From Certhia americana (Eukaryota > Chordata > Aves > Passeriformes > Certhiidae): a stretch of 64,000 nucleotides of DNA. The notes under the pieces were generated by a model. That model was not told the origin of the DNA. It worked only from the letters and a program-made list of their open reading frames with translations, and did no database searches. The stretch is from contig JAGMWU010000105.1 of NCBI GenBank assembly GCA_018697195.1, positions 4,232 to 68,231 of the forward strand. The letters run 5' to 3'. Positions 13,131 to 25,602 of this stretch are shown here, one piece after another. A program made the position numbers and the translations under genes. Numbering within the stretch: the stretch's first letter is position 1; each line of letters starts with the position of its first letter.

Positions 13131-15795
13131 TGCTACAAAAAGTGCTTCCTAAAGCATTCGACAGCATTCTTCAAAAATGGGTAGTGAGTGCTGAGTGAAT
13201 AAAGAAGCAAACTGTCCATCATGTCTGACGTCCAGTTGTTTAGAATAGTGCAGCCACAAAAACTCACATGTGATCTTCCTCATACAGTCTGTTGGATTAC
13301 ATTAACCTCTTGGTCAGAGAGCACTAGTACAAATATAACTAATGACATGCAAGTAAAATTTTTATTGAACAGAAAGCAAACCCATGCCTGCAGCTGGAGT
13401 CCCCACAGGTTAGCCACTTGGTGCTGACCTGGTGTGGTTCAGAATGTTTTGCATTCTTAAACAGACAGCTTGAAAATGGATACTTTCAAGGTCCAAGAAT
13501 TTCAGTGGCTTCACACTAGCTGACCCACAACACTTAGCATATTTTCTTTAGGGGACAAAACATCAGATCCAATCACTGCTGGTTTCCCCCATTTGTTTAA
13601 ACTTGGATAAATATTTGCGTATCACTTACTAGGTGAGCTGCCCAGGGTATTTTTGAACATTTTCTGGTGGTAGATAAGTAATAGTTGTAGTTTGTTTAGT
13701 CAGGTTGTCCCTGTAAAAAACATACATACAAATTTTTATTCCTCCTGTTGATATGTAGCTCCAGCAGTACATTAATTTGTTTGCTCCAAGTTTTAGATGT
13801 TTTTTCACCCAGTTTGTGTGTGCCCAGGTGTGTGTCATTTGCTAATAAATTCAAAGCTAGAAGTCTGATTTATTAATTATTTAAGGTGATATTATGCTTT
13901 TTGACTTAGTACTTCCCTTTGGGTTATGGAAATTTAGCAATTCCTGTGTGATGAAATGTAAAAATGGGTTTTGGAGTGGTGGAGGGTTCCCACCCCTGTA
14001 TGAAACCGAGTAAGAAAAATTCATGGTTTTCCTCTGACATCTTGTTATTGCAAAAGAAACAAACAAAAAAAGCCAAAACCCCACCAAAAATAATACCCAA
14101 CCTCCCCAACACACACTTCCCCATTCCTTCTCCTTCCCACTTTGTGATATCTTTGCAAAACCTGGGGGTTGGAAGGGGCTTGTGGAGTTCAGCTAATCCA
14201 GCCCTCCCTCTTGGTTGATCAGGAGCTTGGAACCTTATCCCTCTCCTCTGGTCACACCTTTCTTTCCTCTGCACATATCTTGGTGACAATGAGGGTTTCC
14301 TGTGGGTCACCCCCATCACTGAAGTGTCTGGAATTGTCAATGCTGAGTGATTCGCTCCTTGAAAAAACGCTCTGACACAGGGCAGTACTGTTCTCAATTT
14401 TCATGGGGAATGACAACTAATTACACATCAAAGTTCTCACCTAATGTGAGTCCCAGTCACGAGAGTGCATTAACTGCTGGTACTTCTGGACTGTGCATCT
14501 GCCAAAGAGGGCACATATGCTTCCTGAAATCTCAAAACATCTTTCTCTTTTGATGATGATGCCATGTTTAGATCTGTCTTCTTGATCCTTGTGAACATAG
14601 CATTTGGTATAAAGCCTGAGTTTTTGTGGTCCACAAAATTACTATTTCATGTAATGTGCTAAAAGTTTGAATAAAGAAGAAAGGGTGAAATTTTTTCCTA
14701 ACTAATACTAAGGGCTAAACTGAGAAGTGTCCCAGGTGATTACATCTTAACAGGTTTGATTAAGGAATTCAATTATTAGCCTTTACCATGGACTCAGCTG
14801 AAATAAAGTACTCTATATTTAACTTAGCTTGCTCAGCTCAGACAAGGAGTAGCCTGTGTACTGGAAATGAGTAGCTACTGTCACTGGGAGCTATCCAAAG
14901 AACAAGGTACCAAATAGAGTGGTGCATTTTTGATCATCTGGTTCCTTAGTTAATAGCTAAACCATTAGATTAGTGCCACAGTTTGCATATTATCTTTTGA
15001 ATGTGTCATGAGGAAGATGAGCGTTCTGTGGTTAATCATTCCCCTGATGCCTCAGCCTTTGCTGAAGCTGAGATGCACAGCACAAGCTTTTAAAAGGAGC
15101 TTGGAATAACAGCCTAAGGGGCTCCTGATCTTACAGATTCTTCTTACACAGCAGTTAGTAACTGTGCTGAACTCAATCCAGTAATTATGGCCATCAGTGG
15201 AAATCTTTCTGTTGATTCTGGGAAATGCAGGATGTACTTTCTTTGGCATTGGCTGCCTCCTGAACAGCAGTTTACTTTGCAAAATGTTTCATAGGGAATA
15301 ATGAAGCTGTTGCTTGCTATTATAAGGAGTTATTTTCTTAAAAGGAGATGCCTATTAAGTGTATCGGTAATGCAACAAATGCAACTACAAAATGCTTTTG
15401 CATTAGAATTTTTTTTTTTTTTTAGTAGTAAAGAGCCTAAAAGATACTTAGGGTTTAGAAAAATCACAGCTTTTGCAGTTCTTTTAAGATCGCTTTTCTG
15501 TCTCACAATCCATGTCTCATGGATCTCTCTGTTTGACTTTTAAGGTCAAACAACTTTTAGATCTGTCTGCCTTTTTTTCCCATTTGTGTGTTGCTTTGGG
15601 TAAACAAATGCAATCCTTTTCAATGAATTATGTGAAGAAGAATTTATCAAAAAAATTTGTGTTTCCCTAGCTCTCAAAAGAGAATTGCTCTTACTGGAAA
15701 TCAGCTGAAGCTTTTTTGGAAGCACTGAGCAGAATGAGCACGAGCTTTGATGTACATAATACTCTGCTTCAAACTGACAAAGACATAAGTTTATG
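13131..15795 (+). other. RIN2: 5' intron of RIN2, no gene recognised
   Basis: The right flank of the LTR-like repeat passes into ordinary intronic sequence. A minus-strand open frame of 157 codons at 13924-14397 looks like chance: its C-terminal half is low complexity and it matches nothing I know. The words 'ggttggaaggggcttgtgga' and 'ctaatccagccctcc' near 14165-14210 resemble an old avian repeat but are too diverged to classify. Confidence 0.5.
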
Positions 15796-16009
15796 TTAGA
15801 TTGGATATTAGGAAGAAATTCTTCCCTGTGAGGGTGGTGAGGCCTTGGCACAGAGAAGATGTGGCTGCCCCATGCCTGAAAATATCCAAGGCCGGGTTGA
15901 ACAGGGCTTGGAGTAACCTGGGATAGTGGAAGGTGTCTCTGCCCACAGTAGCGGGGTGGAACAAGACCCTTTTAGATCTCCAACCCAAGCCATTCTGCAA
16001 TTCTATGAT
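15796..16009 (+). mobile_element. CR1 LINE 3'-end fragment
   Basis: This is a classic 5'-truncated CR1 3' end of about 214 bp. It starts 'ttagattggatattaggaag', continues with 'aaattcttccctgtgagggt', 'tggcacag', 'gaacagggcttggagtaac', 'atagtggaaggtgtctctgc' and 'ctccaaccc', and ends in 'ttctatgat'. It is in the same orientation as the host gene. Divergence from the copy at 10275-10367 suggests two independent, fairly old insertions. Confidence 0.92.
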
Positions 16010-18839
16010 CATGGAATTATGTGAGTAGATTGAAGCGTTCAGGCTCTCTAAACCTTCAGAAGTCAGGTCTCATCTATCCCCTTGCTGCATGGAGGATTGT
16101 CACCTCTGGCAATGGAGTGGACAGAGCTTTGTTTTGATGCCTCTATTGGGCCAGGAGGTAAGAGCTAGGAATTGAGCCCTGAAACCTTCATCCTACTCTG
16201 GCTTTTGTGATACAGGTGAAAGATGATTTTCCCAGGTGCCTAAAATAAGCCATGGTCAAGCCCACCAGGTGGTTGTCTTGTGCATGCCCAGATGCATGTG
16301 CTGAACCCCATGACCCTTTGCATTAAAGTGTTGCTATGAATTCTGGAGTTTCTCTAGAACATGAAGCTAATATTGTAATTCAAGCAATAACTTTCTTGCT
16401 TCTTCCAGGAAGCGCAGCTCTGTGTTAAACTTTTTCAAGATGTTTGAAAACACTTGTGATTATTTTTATTTTTATTATTCAGTGGTTTTGGCAGGAATAG
16501 TAAGTAGAAATTACATAAATACTGCAAGAAGCACTAGTTTTTGTCATGTATCTAGGTCAGGGAATTTGGGAAGAGTAGAAACCTTCTGAAAGGTTATCCA
16601 AATCAAAGTCAATGTCTTCCTAAATGTATCTCTCTGACATTTCCAGAGGCAAAACAAGACACGAATGTATCAACAAACATTCTCTTATAAGACATTTGGT
16701 AGTATCATCCATGACTAAATGCTGTGCCAGAGGAAGACTTGGGGTTTTACGCCTTTTCAGTAATGTGGAAAGTATGCCATGGGAGCAAGCAGGAAGAGGT
16801 TGTTTAGTGGAAGAGAGGAAGAAGAAACTTGGGAAGGGGTACAGAGAGACAGTGCTAGCAGCAAAAGAACTCTTCTGGTAGTGTGCCATGCTTTGGACAG
16901 CCTGAGGTTTGGCTTTTCTCAGGTATTCTGTGTTTGCATAACTATATGCTCCTGCTGGAAAGAGTGATGCCATGTCTGCTCATGTTGGTGGGAGCAGAGC
17001 CAGGCTCTTGTGCCCTTTTCAGATGGAATTTTCAGCTGCTTTCATTTCTGAAGAAGTGGATAGACAGCTGTTCGTGAGACTGTGGATCTGTCCAAAATCT
17101 GACCTCTTCTGAGAGTGCCATGCTAAAACAAGTTCAAAGTAATAACTCCTCTTTATCCTTTAGTCTCATAAAAGGCTGCCAGTGAATAGGATCTGGGATC
17201 AAGGGGAAAAAATAAGCCTGCAGGCAGAAGATTGGTTGGGGCAGGAGTGATGACTGGCTGAAAATCAGATGTAGAAAGATCAGTGGATAAGTCTGGCAGT
17301 GATATTCCCATTTTAGGCTGACTCCAATAATTATGCCATGACTGATGCATAGACTGGATCACAACCCCTGAAAATTGGTCTGTCCTGGTGAGTTTCTTGT
17401 CACAGCCTCTGAAGATCAGTCTGTCCAGGTGACAGTTTTTTAAGCACTGGCTGCTACTTCATAGCTTAATGAATGGTGAGGTGGAGCGTCCTTGGAGAGC
17501 TGGCTGTGATTTAACAGCATTGTTATTATGTTAAGCAAGATGAGTAGCATTGATACAGTTTATCTGTGACCCCCTTTCTGCTGTTGAAAAGTTCGGACTG
17601 TTGCATATTTATGTTTCCTTTGCAGTTTATGAAGGCAGTATTGTTTCCTGAAAAGGATTGCAAACAGTTGCTCATGGCCCTTCTGCCTGCATGTGTAGGG
17701 AATATCTGTCTTTGTAAGATCTTTTTTACATCGAGGGCAAAAATACAGACTGAGAAGTACGCACTGACATCATACTGGTAGCTTTCTTCCGCTCACACAA
17801 ACACATTATGTTCAGGTAGCAAAGATAAAAGTATAAAGAGTACTTGAAGGAAAATGAGAATGAGGGAATTTTTGTTACTTCCAAGGTTTTTTTGAACTCT
17901 TTAAATAAAATGGCAAAATACAAAAATCCACCAGTGTATAAAGGGTGACTTGCCATTTTTGCTGTATGTCTTACTTGTTTTCTACAAGTAGTGTGCCCTT
18001 GCATTACTTGAATTAAAAAAAAAAAAAAAAAAAAAAAAAGTCTGTAAACCCTTTCTGCTGCCAGAATGATGGAAGTTAGAATTTCTTTTAACATAATCCC
18101 CTTGCATTTTCCTTGTAGATACAGCTGTGTTAACACAATGCAACATTTGACTTGAGATGTCTGCCAGATCCTGGCACCAGTGATAGTTTGCAGACTGAAG
18201 GTCTTATTTGATAGATTTTCAAAGTGATACTGTGCTCAGTTGTATCTATGTTCCTGGAAGGAGGCTTGCAGTCAGCTTCTCAGAGGAAATAGTTTCAAAA
18301 GAAAAAGTTGAATTTTGCCAAGATTCAGATAAGGTCAGAATAATTGGACAGTCCAGAGTTTTGTAGGTTAGAGATGAACACAGCCTGCTCCCTGGGACTG
18401 GCAAATGTGCTAGGAGAGCAGAAAAATGAACTTCATGAGGGTGATTGCTTTTGCTGAAAATCTGAAGTACTGTATATATCTCTTGGCATATTGTCAAGTG
18501 TAGAGTTGCATTTGAGCAGGGTGGAGTTCTTTTACTTTTTTTGATTAAGTAAAATGTATTTATCTTTCTGTTTCTGGTTTCCACTTTAACCCATCAGAAA
18601 ACGGGTTCACCAAATCAATTTTAGTTGTTTTAATACTATGTATTTATAAATTGTTGTAAAAATAGATTGTAATATGATGCTAACTCATCATAGATTTTAC
18701 AACTGCATCTGTAGTAGATTCTGCCTAGCCTCCATGCTATTTTTTCTGTTACGGGACAGTAGGAATTTGTTGCAGTTTCAGTTTGAAACCAGACAGAAAC
18801 ATCCATTATATATAGTGGTTTTAGGTTTGTCAATTTGAG
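16010..18839 (+). other. RIN2: 5' intron of RIN2 with a 25-base poly(A) run
   Basis: I see no recognisable gene. The main landmark is an uninterrupted run of 25 adenines at 18015-18039. No element I could name ends at it, so it may be an A-rich microsatellite or a retroposon tail. The T-run on the opposite strand produces a phenylalanine-rich minus-strand open frame (17726-18136) that should not be taken as coding. Confidence 0.5.
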
Positions 18840-20660
18840 ATTTCCTGACTAATACACCAGTGAATGTGGTGGTTGGTTTTTTGTTTGTTTGGGTTTTTTT
18901 TTTTGCTGAGATAGGATTAGGAGAATAGCAAAGCATGTTTAAACTTGAAAGGGTATAAAGAAAACTTTATTAACAGAATTAAAAGGAACATAATAAGAAA
19001 ATCAGAATAAAACCATCAGGACACCATTTTCTCTCTCCCCCACCCTTCTTTCTTTTCTACTGACAATGTAAAGAGACAAAACTTGGGACTTTTAGTCAGT
19101 TTACTACCTCTGAAATGGTTTCCTTCAGTTCACTTAGGGAGAAGAGTTTCTCTTGCCATACTATGGGACTTTTCTACAAGAAAACAGTTTTCTCATGGCT
19201 TTAATATCACAGCAAATCTGCCATCTGGGACACAGAAAAAATCTGTTAGCAGTGTGAAAGTCCTTCCCATGTTTTGCAGTTTTCTTACAGCTGCTTTCAT
19301 GGGCCATTTCAATTTATTGGGGTACTATTTTAAGGATGAGCTATTCTAACATAAAGTATAAGTTCTCTTTGTCCATTTCTGGGACCAGAGGTTTTCTACT
19401 ACTGTCTCTAGGGCAAGGTTCCTCATTTCTTCCCGTTCAAGTTTCTCACTGAATCTGCAGCAACATCTATTTGTTTCAACTACTGGTGCTTTGGCTTACA
19501 CCTGTGCTAGAGTGCTATATGCTCCCAATGCATTTTTATGAGTCACAAGGACAAAAAACTAAACTCTGATATACCAAATATATCTTCACTATAGCTTTAG
19601 AGGATTTCAAGTGAAGATCAAAGCATCTCTTCAATCCCCTCCATCTAGAATTTACTCTTTTTTTTATTGACTTCAGAGTCCCATGTTATTGTTTCTATGT
19701 GTTCACCTTTTTCTCCTTTTTCTGATTCAGGAGAGAAATGGTGCTCGTAGCGTCATTTGTTCTTAAGCTTTACCATGAATTGAAATAGTTTTTATAAAGT
19801 TTTGTAACACTGCAAAGTTGATCTGGTCCAAACTCTGCACTGGGACCACGGCTCACGGTGCCTCTCCGTTGGCCACGTGGTCTCTGTCAGCACCATGTGA
19901 GCCTTGCCAGCCTGACTCTGCCAGGGTGTTGAAAACAGGAAAAACTACCACTGACACTTTTATCCTTCTGTCTGTAGTAAAACTGGCTCCAATTGGCTGA
20001 GCAAATAAAGTTCATTGTGAGCCATGCTGAGGTAGCTGTGCGAGATTGCTCCGATCCGGACCACGTGGCTGTCGCTGGACTGGAATGGCAGCGGCCAAAG
20101 GGCTGCTCCTGGCCTCCAGGCCACTCTCTTAAACTGCTCCTGGCCTCCANNNNNNNNNNCTGCTCCTGGCCTCCAGGCCACTCTCTTAAACTGCTCCTGG
20201 CCTCCAGGCCACTCTCTTAAACTGCTCCTGAGTTAATACAGTCTCTGACTGGCACAGTCCAGCAGGCTCTGCTAAGAAAGAGCTTGTCCCTGCTGCAAGG
20301 AGCCCCAGGCGCTCACTGGGACAGGGCCCGGTGGGCTCAGCAGCCCGCTCACCACCCCTCCAGGGACAGAAAATCTCAGTGGGGTTAGCCCAGACCCTGC
20401 AACACAGGCTGAGCCAGGATCAGCCCAGACCCGGCCCACCACTTCCTTCAAGGCTGGAAGCCAAGAGAGCTATTCCTGGTTTTTTTTTTGGCTTACAATG
20501 TGTATCTACAAAAGGTGTATCCACCCTTTTCATTGGTCCAGTCAGGCATCAATATTACAAAATTGTCCAATTAGAAAAAGCCAGGACAGAATTGTATTCC
20601 ATCTGTACCCCACTGTTGGAAAACGGAACACTCACAGGTAGCAATCAGCATTAGCCTCTG
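18840..20660 (-). mobile_element. LTR-like interspersed repeat, copy 2, with internal tandem array
   Basis: The left 800 bases are the second copy of the repeat at 12330-13130. An AATAAA reads on the minus strand at 18966-18971, near the presumed 3' end, fitting a minus-oriented LTR. The part to the right (19660-20660) is GC-richer, includes the 31-bp tandem array and 'cattggtcca'-like CCAAT words near 20530, and I infer that it is the U3 side of the same element. That extension is less certain than the left part, since copy 1 does not clearly contain it. No gag, pol or env coding sequence is seen. Confidence 0.45.
20103..20230. repeat. 31-bp tandem repeat interrupted by a 10-N gap
   Basis: A 31-base unit starting ctgctcctggcctccaggcc and ending ctctcttaaa occurs at 20103-20133, 20160-20190 and 20191-20221. 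An incomplete unit starts at 20134 and runs into ten Ns (20150-20159), and a 9-base remnant follows at 20222-20230. The visible full units are identical. The N block sits inside the array, so the true copy number is unknown and the gap is probably an assembly placeholder. Confidence 0.95.
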
Positions 20661-23600
20661 ACATCAGCTGGCCTTTGCCAGCTGATACTCAAGATCTAGA
20701 CTGTGTTTTTTGGCTGCAGAACAGTAAAACTCTTTCTTAATTTGCCTGAGATAATTTCTGTAAGAGTCTGTGCTCAGTGATTGCACAGCCTTTACAGGTA
20801 GAGAATGAAAGAGGACAGATTGAGTTTCTTCAGTGAGGTTAACTTACATTTAAAATACAGGAAAAAAAAGGTAATAATTCTGTGGGTCAGCCAACAAAAA
20901 CAAGGCTATAGATCTCTCCCTTCAGTGGTGGCCCTTCATGGAGTCTCTTCCTGCTATCTTTTTGCTGTATTAGAGTCTTTCCTCAGTCCCGTCTTGTTAG
21001 GTTGGCAAAAAGATGAAAAATACTAGTTAGGAACTAAGGAATGGGAAGCTGGTGCAGTTTGATAGCCTTGATTCCTTAGGAAACTGCACAGAGGTGGGGT
21101 AAGGAGGATTGTGGGCAGGGACTTTGTATGTTCCTCAGATTGCTGTGGCTGAGCTCGGGGGAGGCATACAGACAGACAGACTGTCTCATCTTTGGTAGGA
21201 CTTTCAGCTAAAGAAAATGGGATGCTTTGCTTTGTAAAAGCGGGATTGGAATGACAGGATTAAAGGGAAGGATCCCGACAAGTCCAGTGAGGTGGTTATT
21301 TGCTCTAATATAGTTAAGTATAAGAACATACAAAAAATCCAAATAGAATTGCAGTAGAGAGAATAAAGTAGGAGCTGTTTTTGATGAGGAGTCAGAAGTC
21401 AGGTTGCATACAAGCATGTGAAAGGGGCTCTGGCATTCCCATGTGAATGAAAACCAGCAGGAGAAGGGAATAGAGGAAAGATGAAAGACATCTGTTTTTT
21501 TGAAACATACATCTTGCATGGGCATGAGAAAACATGCAATAATTAGACTTGAGGGAAATTTGCCAAGCAGAGGGATCCTGCCTTCTCCCTGCCCTGTCTT
21601 GTCTGTCATATGCGGGAATTCTGTCCTGGATGTGGGGAGCTGCAGGAAGGCAGTGCTGTGGGTAGGAACCATCTGGCACCTGCTGCCCATGGAGAGCTGG
21701 GACACAGAGAAGGCTTCCCTCCAGACAGTCAGGCAAAAGGCCACATGAATTACAAAGTGAGCTGGCTCCTGCAGCCTGATGACATTTCCAGGTGAGTTTC
21801 TGAGCAGGCAGCACCTGGGCAGTGTCTGGGTGAATCTGTCTGGGCTCTGCTTTAGTGCCTGGAACACAGGAGAAGGAGAAAAGGTTTCTCTCCAGTAAGT
21901 ACAGGAGATGACATGCTTTGCTGACTTTCTCCACCTAGCTTCCCAGTCAAAGGAGGGAGATTTTTTTCTTTCTGACAGCCTCATATGGTCCAAACTCAAC
22001 AAGGACAACTTCAGAGCAGTGTTTTTCCAGCCTGTTTTGGATCTGAGTAAGCATCAGATGTGCACAGCTGTGTAGAGAAATGAAACCTCCTGACAGTAGG
22101 TTTGTTTTTCTGCTGTTTCAGTTGTTTCTGCATGATGTGGAGGTACCTCTCAGCTCTGAGGTAGGAGCCTGCCCCCAGGTTTTGGGGTGTTGCACCCAGC
22201 CTGGCCATCCATTTTGCCAGCGAGCCCTGGTGTCTTCTTGTGTATTGGATGATGAAAAAGAAGTGTCTGCACTGAAAGAACCCTTCCCAACTAATACAAA
22301 AAAGCCCAGGGGTGTTTCCTATTGTGCTGATTTTAGTCACAAATACTAAAACCCACTCACACGTGAAACATTATTTAGGTCACCATAAATAAGTTTGAAA
22401 TGACAGTGTAACCATGAAAGGTGGTGGGCATTGATTCACTGGCTGTGTGGAGCTGAGAAGAGCCCTGCTGAGGCTCAGAGTTAAGGTCCTAGAGATAGCA
22501 GTAATGTTTCAGAAATAAGTTATGAAGAAGTTTAGAGCCCCAGAACCGCTTACAAGTGAAATCAGCAGTGGTTTTGTTTGAGGCTTTCTTCTGACTGGAG
22601 TCATACCACTCTTTGAAGGGCAAGAACTGTGTATTTGTGTGATTTCCTTCCTTTGTACGTTTGAGTGGAAAATGTAAAAATTCCCAGCATGGTCTTATTT
22701 TGGTAATAGGATTGCATGCGGACATCCTTGTGGTAAACCCATGAGATTTCCTGAAGGGGTTGTTGTTTGCAAATGGAGTGATTAATGACTGAGATGTACA
22801 GACAACTGCAGGATCTTGCTCATAACCCTCTAATGTAACTCCTTTAAAACCTCAGTGTTTTTTCCTTCTGTCATGTAATTTGGTGTTGTCATTAAGGAAA
22901 TAGGATCAACTTGGAAATTTGAGGTTTTATTGTAATTGTTGGGTTTATTGGGTCTCCCTCTGCCTTAAGACTCTTAGGTGCAAATTTTCTTTCCAGAATT
23001 GAGTTGTTTTTTTGTTTTTTTTAATACAATTTCTTATGCTTCCCAGAGGGGAACAACTGCTCTGTACCCTTGTTTATGTGGCAAATGAGGAGACAGAGCT
23101 TAACTCATTTAGTAGCACCTGCAAAACCACCCACTTCGTTGAACATCATCTCTTATGGGATTAGTGCAGTCAAGTTATTTAAGCATACTTCTAGGTAAAG
23201 AAAGAGTTCACAATTCTTTAGAGCTTCATCAGGGGTGTATCCTTTAAATATACTGATTTAGGAAGAAAGTTGGATTTTTTTTTTTTTAATTTTTTTCCCA
23301 GCACTGTTTTTTGTCTTCTCTTGATCATCCCCTAGAGTTTGGTTTTCACAACAGTGCAGAATTCAAGATTTTTCTTTCAGCCTTCAAAGTCTGCAAACCC
23401 TTCCTGGAGAACAGGCAGGTTCCTGGCATTTTTAACCAGAATCCAGTGGGAAATGTAACCTTTTCTACTGCTCTTTTGGTAGGACCTGTGGAAACAAGGC
23501 GAACTATTTAAAGCTTCCTGCTGCATTTAAAACTAAAATGTTTCTTTTCTCCTACTTGTGCCTCTCAGTTTTCTCCTGTAGGTTTGCTTGCCAGGGTTTT

Positions 23601-24802
23601 TCATTTAGCCGTTTTTATCATTTAAGCTCCTCCTTCCGCCTTGGTCTTCCTTACCTCTGTCAGTTCTCATAAGGCATTAGAGGGAAGCAGAAACATGTGT
23701 GTGTTTGGTGAGGGGTATCTGTCAAATTTGGGTTTTTACCTGTCAGCATTCTCCGTCCCAGCTGCTTTGTTCTGCTCCATCTCCTTCTGCAGCCACACCA
23801 CTAAACTTGGTTTTCACTGCTGCTGACACCCATTTTTATTTTAATTTCTGCTTGTATCAAATCAAAAGCTGTGTCTCTACTCTGTAATGTTTTGCACTTG
23901 CATTATTTGCCCCTTTTGATAGCTGAAACTTCCAACATAACTCCCTGCTATGTGGTTGGAAAATGTGTGGGCAAGGAGAAGAGTTAGGCTGTTTAAATAC
24001 AATTACAACTCTGTAAAAATCATTAAGGACTTCTTAAGCCATGGAACTGACTCCTACTTAGTTTAGAAGGTGATTCACAAATTACTGGTGTCAATTGGTT
24101 GTGACTTTAGAGGAACTCTGCTTTCAGATGGAGATCACCCTCTTGATATTCTTCGTGTGATGGATACGTTAGTGTATCGTCCTGTGTGTTGAACTGTTCA
24201 TTCAGTTTACCTGATAACAGAAAAAGCAGCTTCTTCCTAACTTCAGTTCCTGACTTGAATATGACTCAATTACATTTTAGAAACATGAAGCAGCATTTTT
24301 GGGGGATGTTTGGGCTTTTTATTGTTGTTTGTTGGTTTTTACTTTAATGATGGAGTGTTTTCTCCGTTGTGAGTGATATTAAACTGGTTTTTTCCCTCCT
24401 GGTAAGTCCTGCTAATACTGTAATATTTGAGAGTGGATTGTAATGACATCTAACATTTTGTTCTGTTTGTACTGCAGACTGAGGTCAAGTAAAGAAAGCA
24501 ATCATTATGTTTTAGCTTTTTTTTTTTAATGAGCACATTAATATCTAGTCATAGCTACAGAATTAGCTGTGAAAAGAAGGGAGAGATACGGAACTCTGAG
24601 TAGTAGCATTGTATTTTTGAAGCAATTTATGGAAAAATAATGGACTGAAGGGATTTGTAAGGACTCTGGTAGGAAGTAAATGGCATGATGTTGACAGAAA
24701 GGGTTTGGCAGGAGACTTATTGTGACTGTTTCTGTGGCTTAGAATTGCAGAGGAATTTCCTACAGACTGGACTAACCATTACAAATATGTGTCTGCTTTT
24801 AG
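20661..24802 (+). other. RIN2: 5' intron of RIN2, right part, no supported gene
   Basis: This sequence precedes the first coding exon. It contains an unusually long minus-strand open frame (21208-22008, 266 codons) overlapped by a second minus-strand frame of 180 codons (21392-21934). Neither resembles a known family, and the purine-rich + strand lowers stop-codon frequency on the minus strand. T-runs occur near 23278 and 24519. I see nothing else that can be supported. Confidence 0.5.
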
Positions 24803-24838
24803 GAGATCAAGGCATACAGTGGAGTCTTCTCAGGGAAG
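24803..24838 (+). other. RIN2: Probable 5' UTR part of the first coding exon
   Basis: The most likely acceptor is tgtctgcttttag|gag, so the exon would begin at 24803; a second acceptor-like site, tcttctcag|gg, would start it at 24834. If 24803 is used, the 36 bases before the ATG are open in frame with it. An N-terminally longer isoform from upstream exons is therefore possible in principle. Confidence 0.55.
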
Positions 24839-24895
24839 ATGTCGTCATTGACGATGAAAACCCGTTGTGTGGACAAAAGAGGAAGTTTCTTTAAG
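24839..24895 (+). CDS. RIN2: RIN2 coding exon 1: N-terminus, residues 1-19
   Basis: This is the start of the Ras and Rab interactor 2 protein, a Rab5 guanine-nucleotide exchange factor that links Ras-family signalling to early endocytosis. The 57-nt coding part encodes 19 residues ending DKRGSFFK, then a donor AAG|GTAACT. The family hallmark here is KRGSFFK immediately before the exon that begins LIDTIASEIGE; from memory, human RIN2 also has exactly 19 residues before that point, with Met at positions 1 and 6, as here. The ATG at 24839 has A at -3. The internal ATG at 24854 (Met6) is an alternative start. The exon is in phase 0 with the next one, 7.6 kb downstream. Confidence 0.88.
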
Positions 24896-25602
24896 GTAAC
24901 TGGGATATTTATACAGAACATAAAGTATGTGGGTTTATGTGAAATGAGTGCAGCAGAATGTGCAGTACTCTCTGTGATGCACAGTAAGCCCTTTTTGTAA
25001 AATGGGAAGTACTTCTTGAGCATTTCTTTTTACAGGCAGATTTGTGGCTAGGTTACCCCCCAGTTATTTCACGTGTATATTTTTTCTGTACATGGAATTG
25101 AATATTTGGTGTAAAATAGGTCATGGCTTTCTTTGCTGCTAATACTGAGAACAGAAGCTTTATTTTGCACAGGCATAAAATTATTGGAGCCTTCATAAAC
25201 TGAATTTGTGTCACTTAAAGTTGTGGTACTGGTTTATGATTTCCATTACCAGATGGAAAATTGGTTTCACTTCCTTGCCTATTTTGAGAACAATTGGCAT
25301 CCCAAAAAGCCAGGCTGCAGTAGGAGTTACCAGTGTAGTTTTCAAAAGATGACCGAATCTTGTTAACTATGTGCCAGGGTCACAGTGGCTGCTTTGCTGG
25401 CCAGGGGTTTGCTTTAGGAAGCCATCAAAATGTGCAGGTGCTTCTGAGTGCTGAATTAACTTATTGTGATCAGAATATTCACTTACTGTAGCTTCTTCCA
25501 GTGAAAGATGCTAACTCTGCCTTCTTGGGAGGTTGCTGTTTCCATTCCTTCTCTTCCTCTGTGGCAGAAGTTTCCCTCAGGGCAATCTTTAGGAACTGAA
25601 TG

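Noticed and set aside
17726..18136. 136-codon minus-strand frame containing a Phe run
   Set aside because: The Phe run is the complement of the 25-A run; the rest matches nothing I recognise.
20805..20875. '...LSFFSEV...' frame ending at a GTAATA donor-like site, considered as the RIN2 first coding exon
   Set aside because: It lacks the KRGSFFK ending. The exon at 24839-24895 fits in sequence, length and phase.
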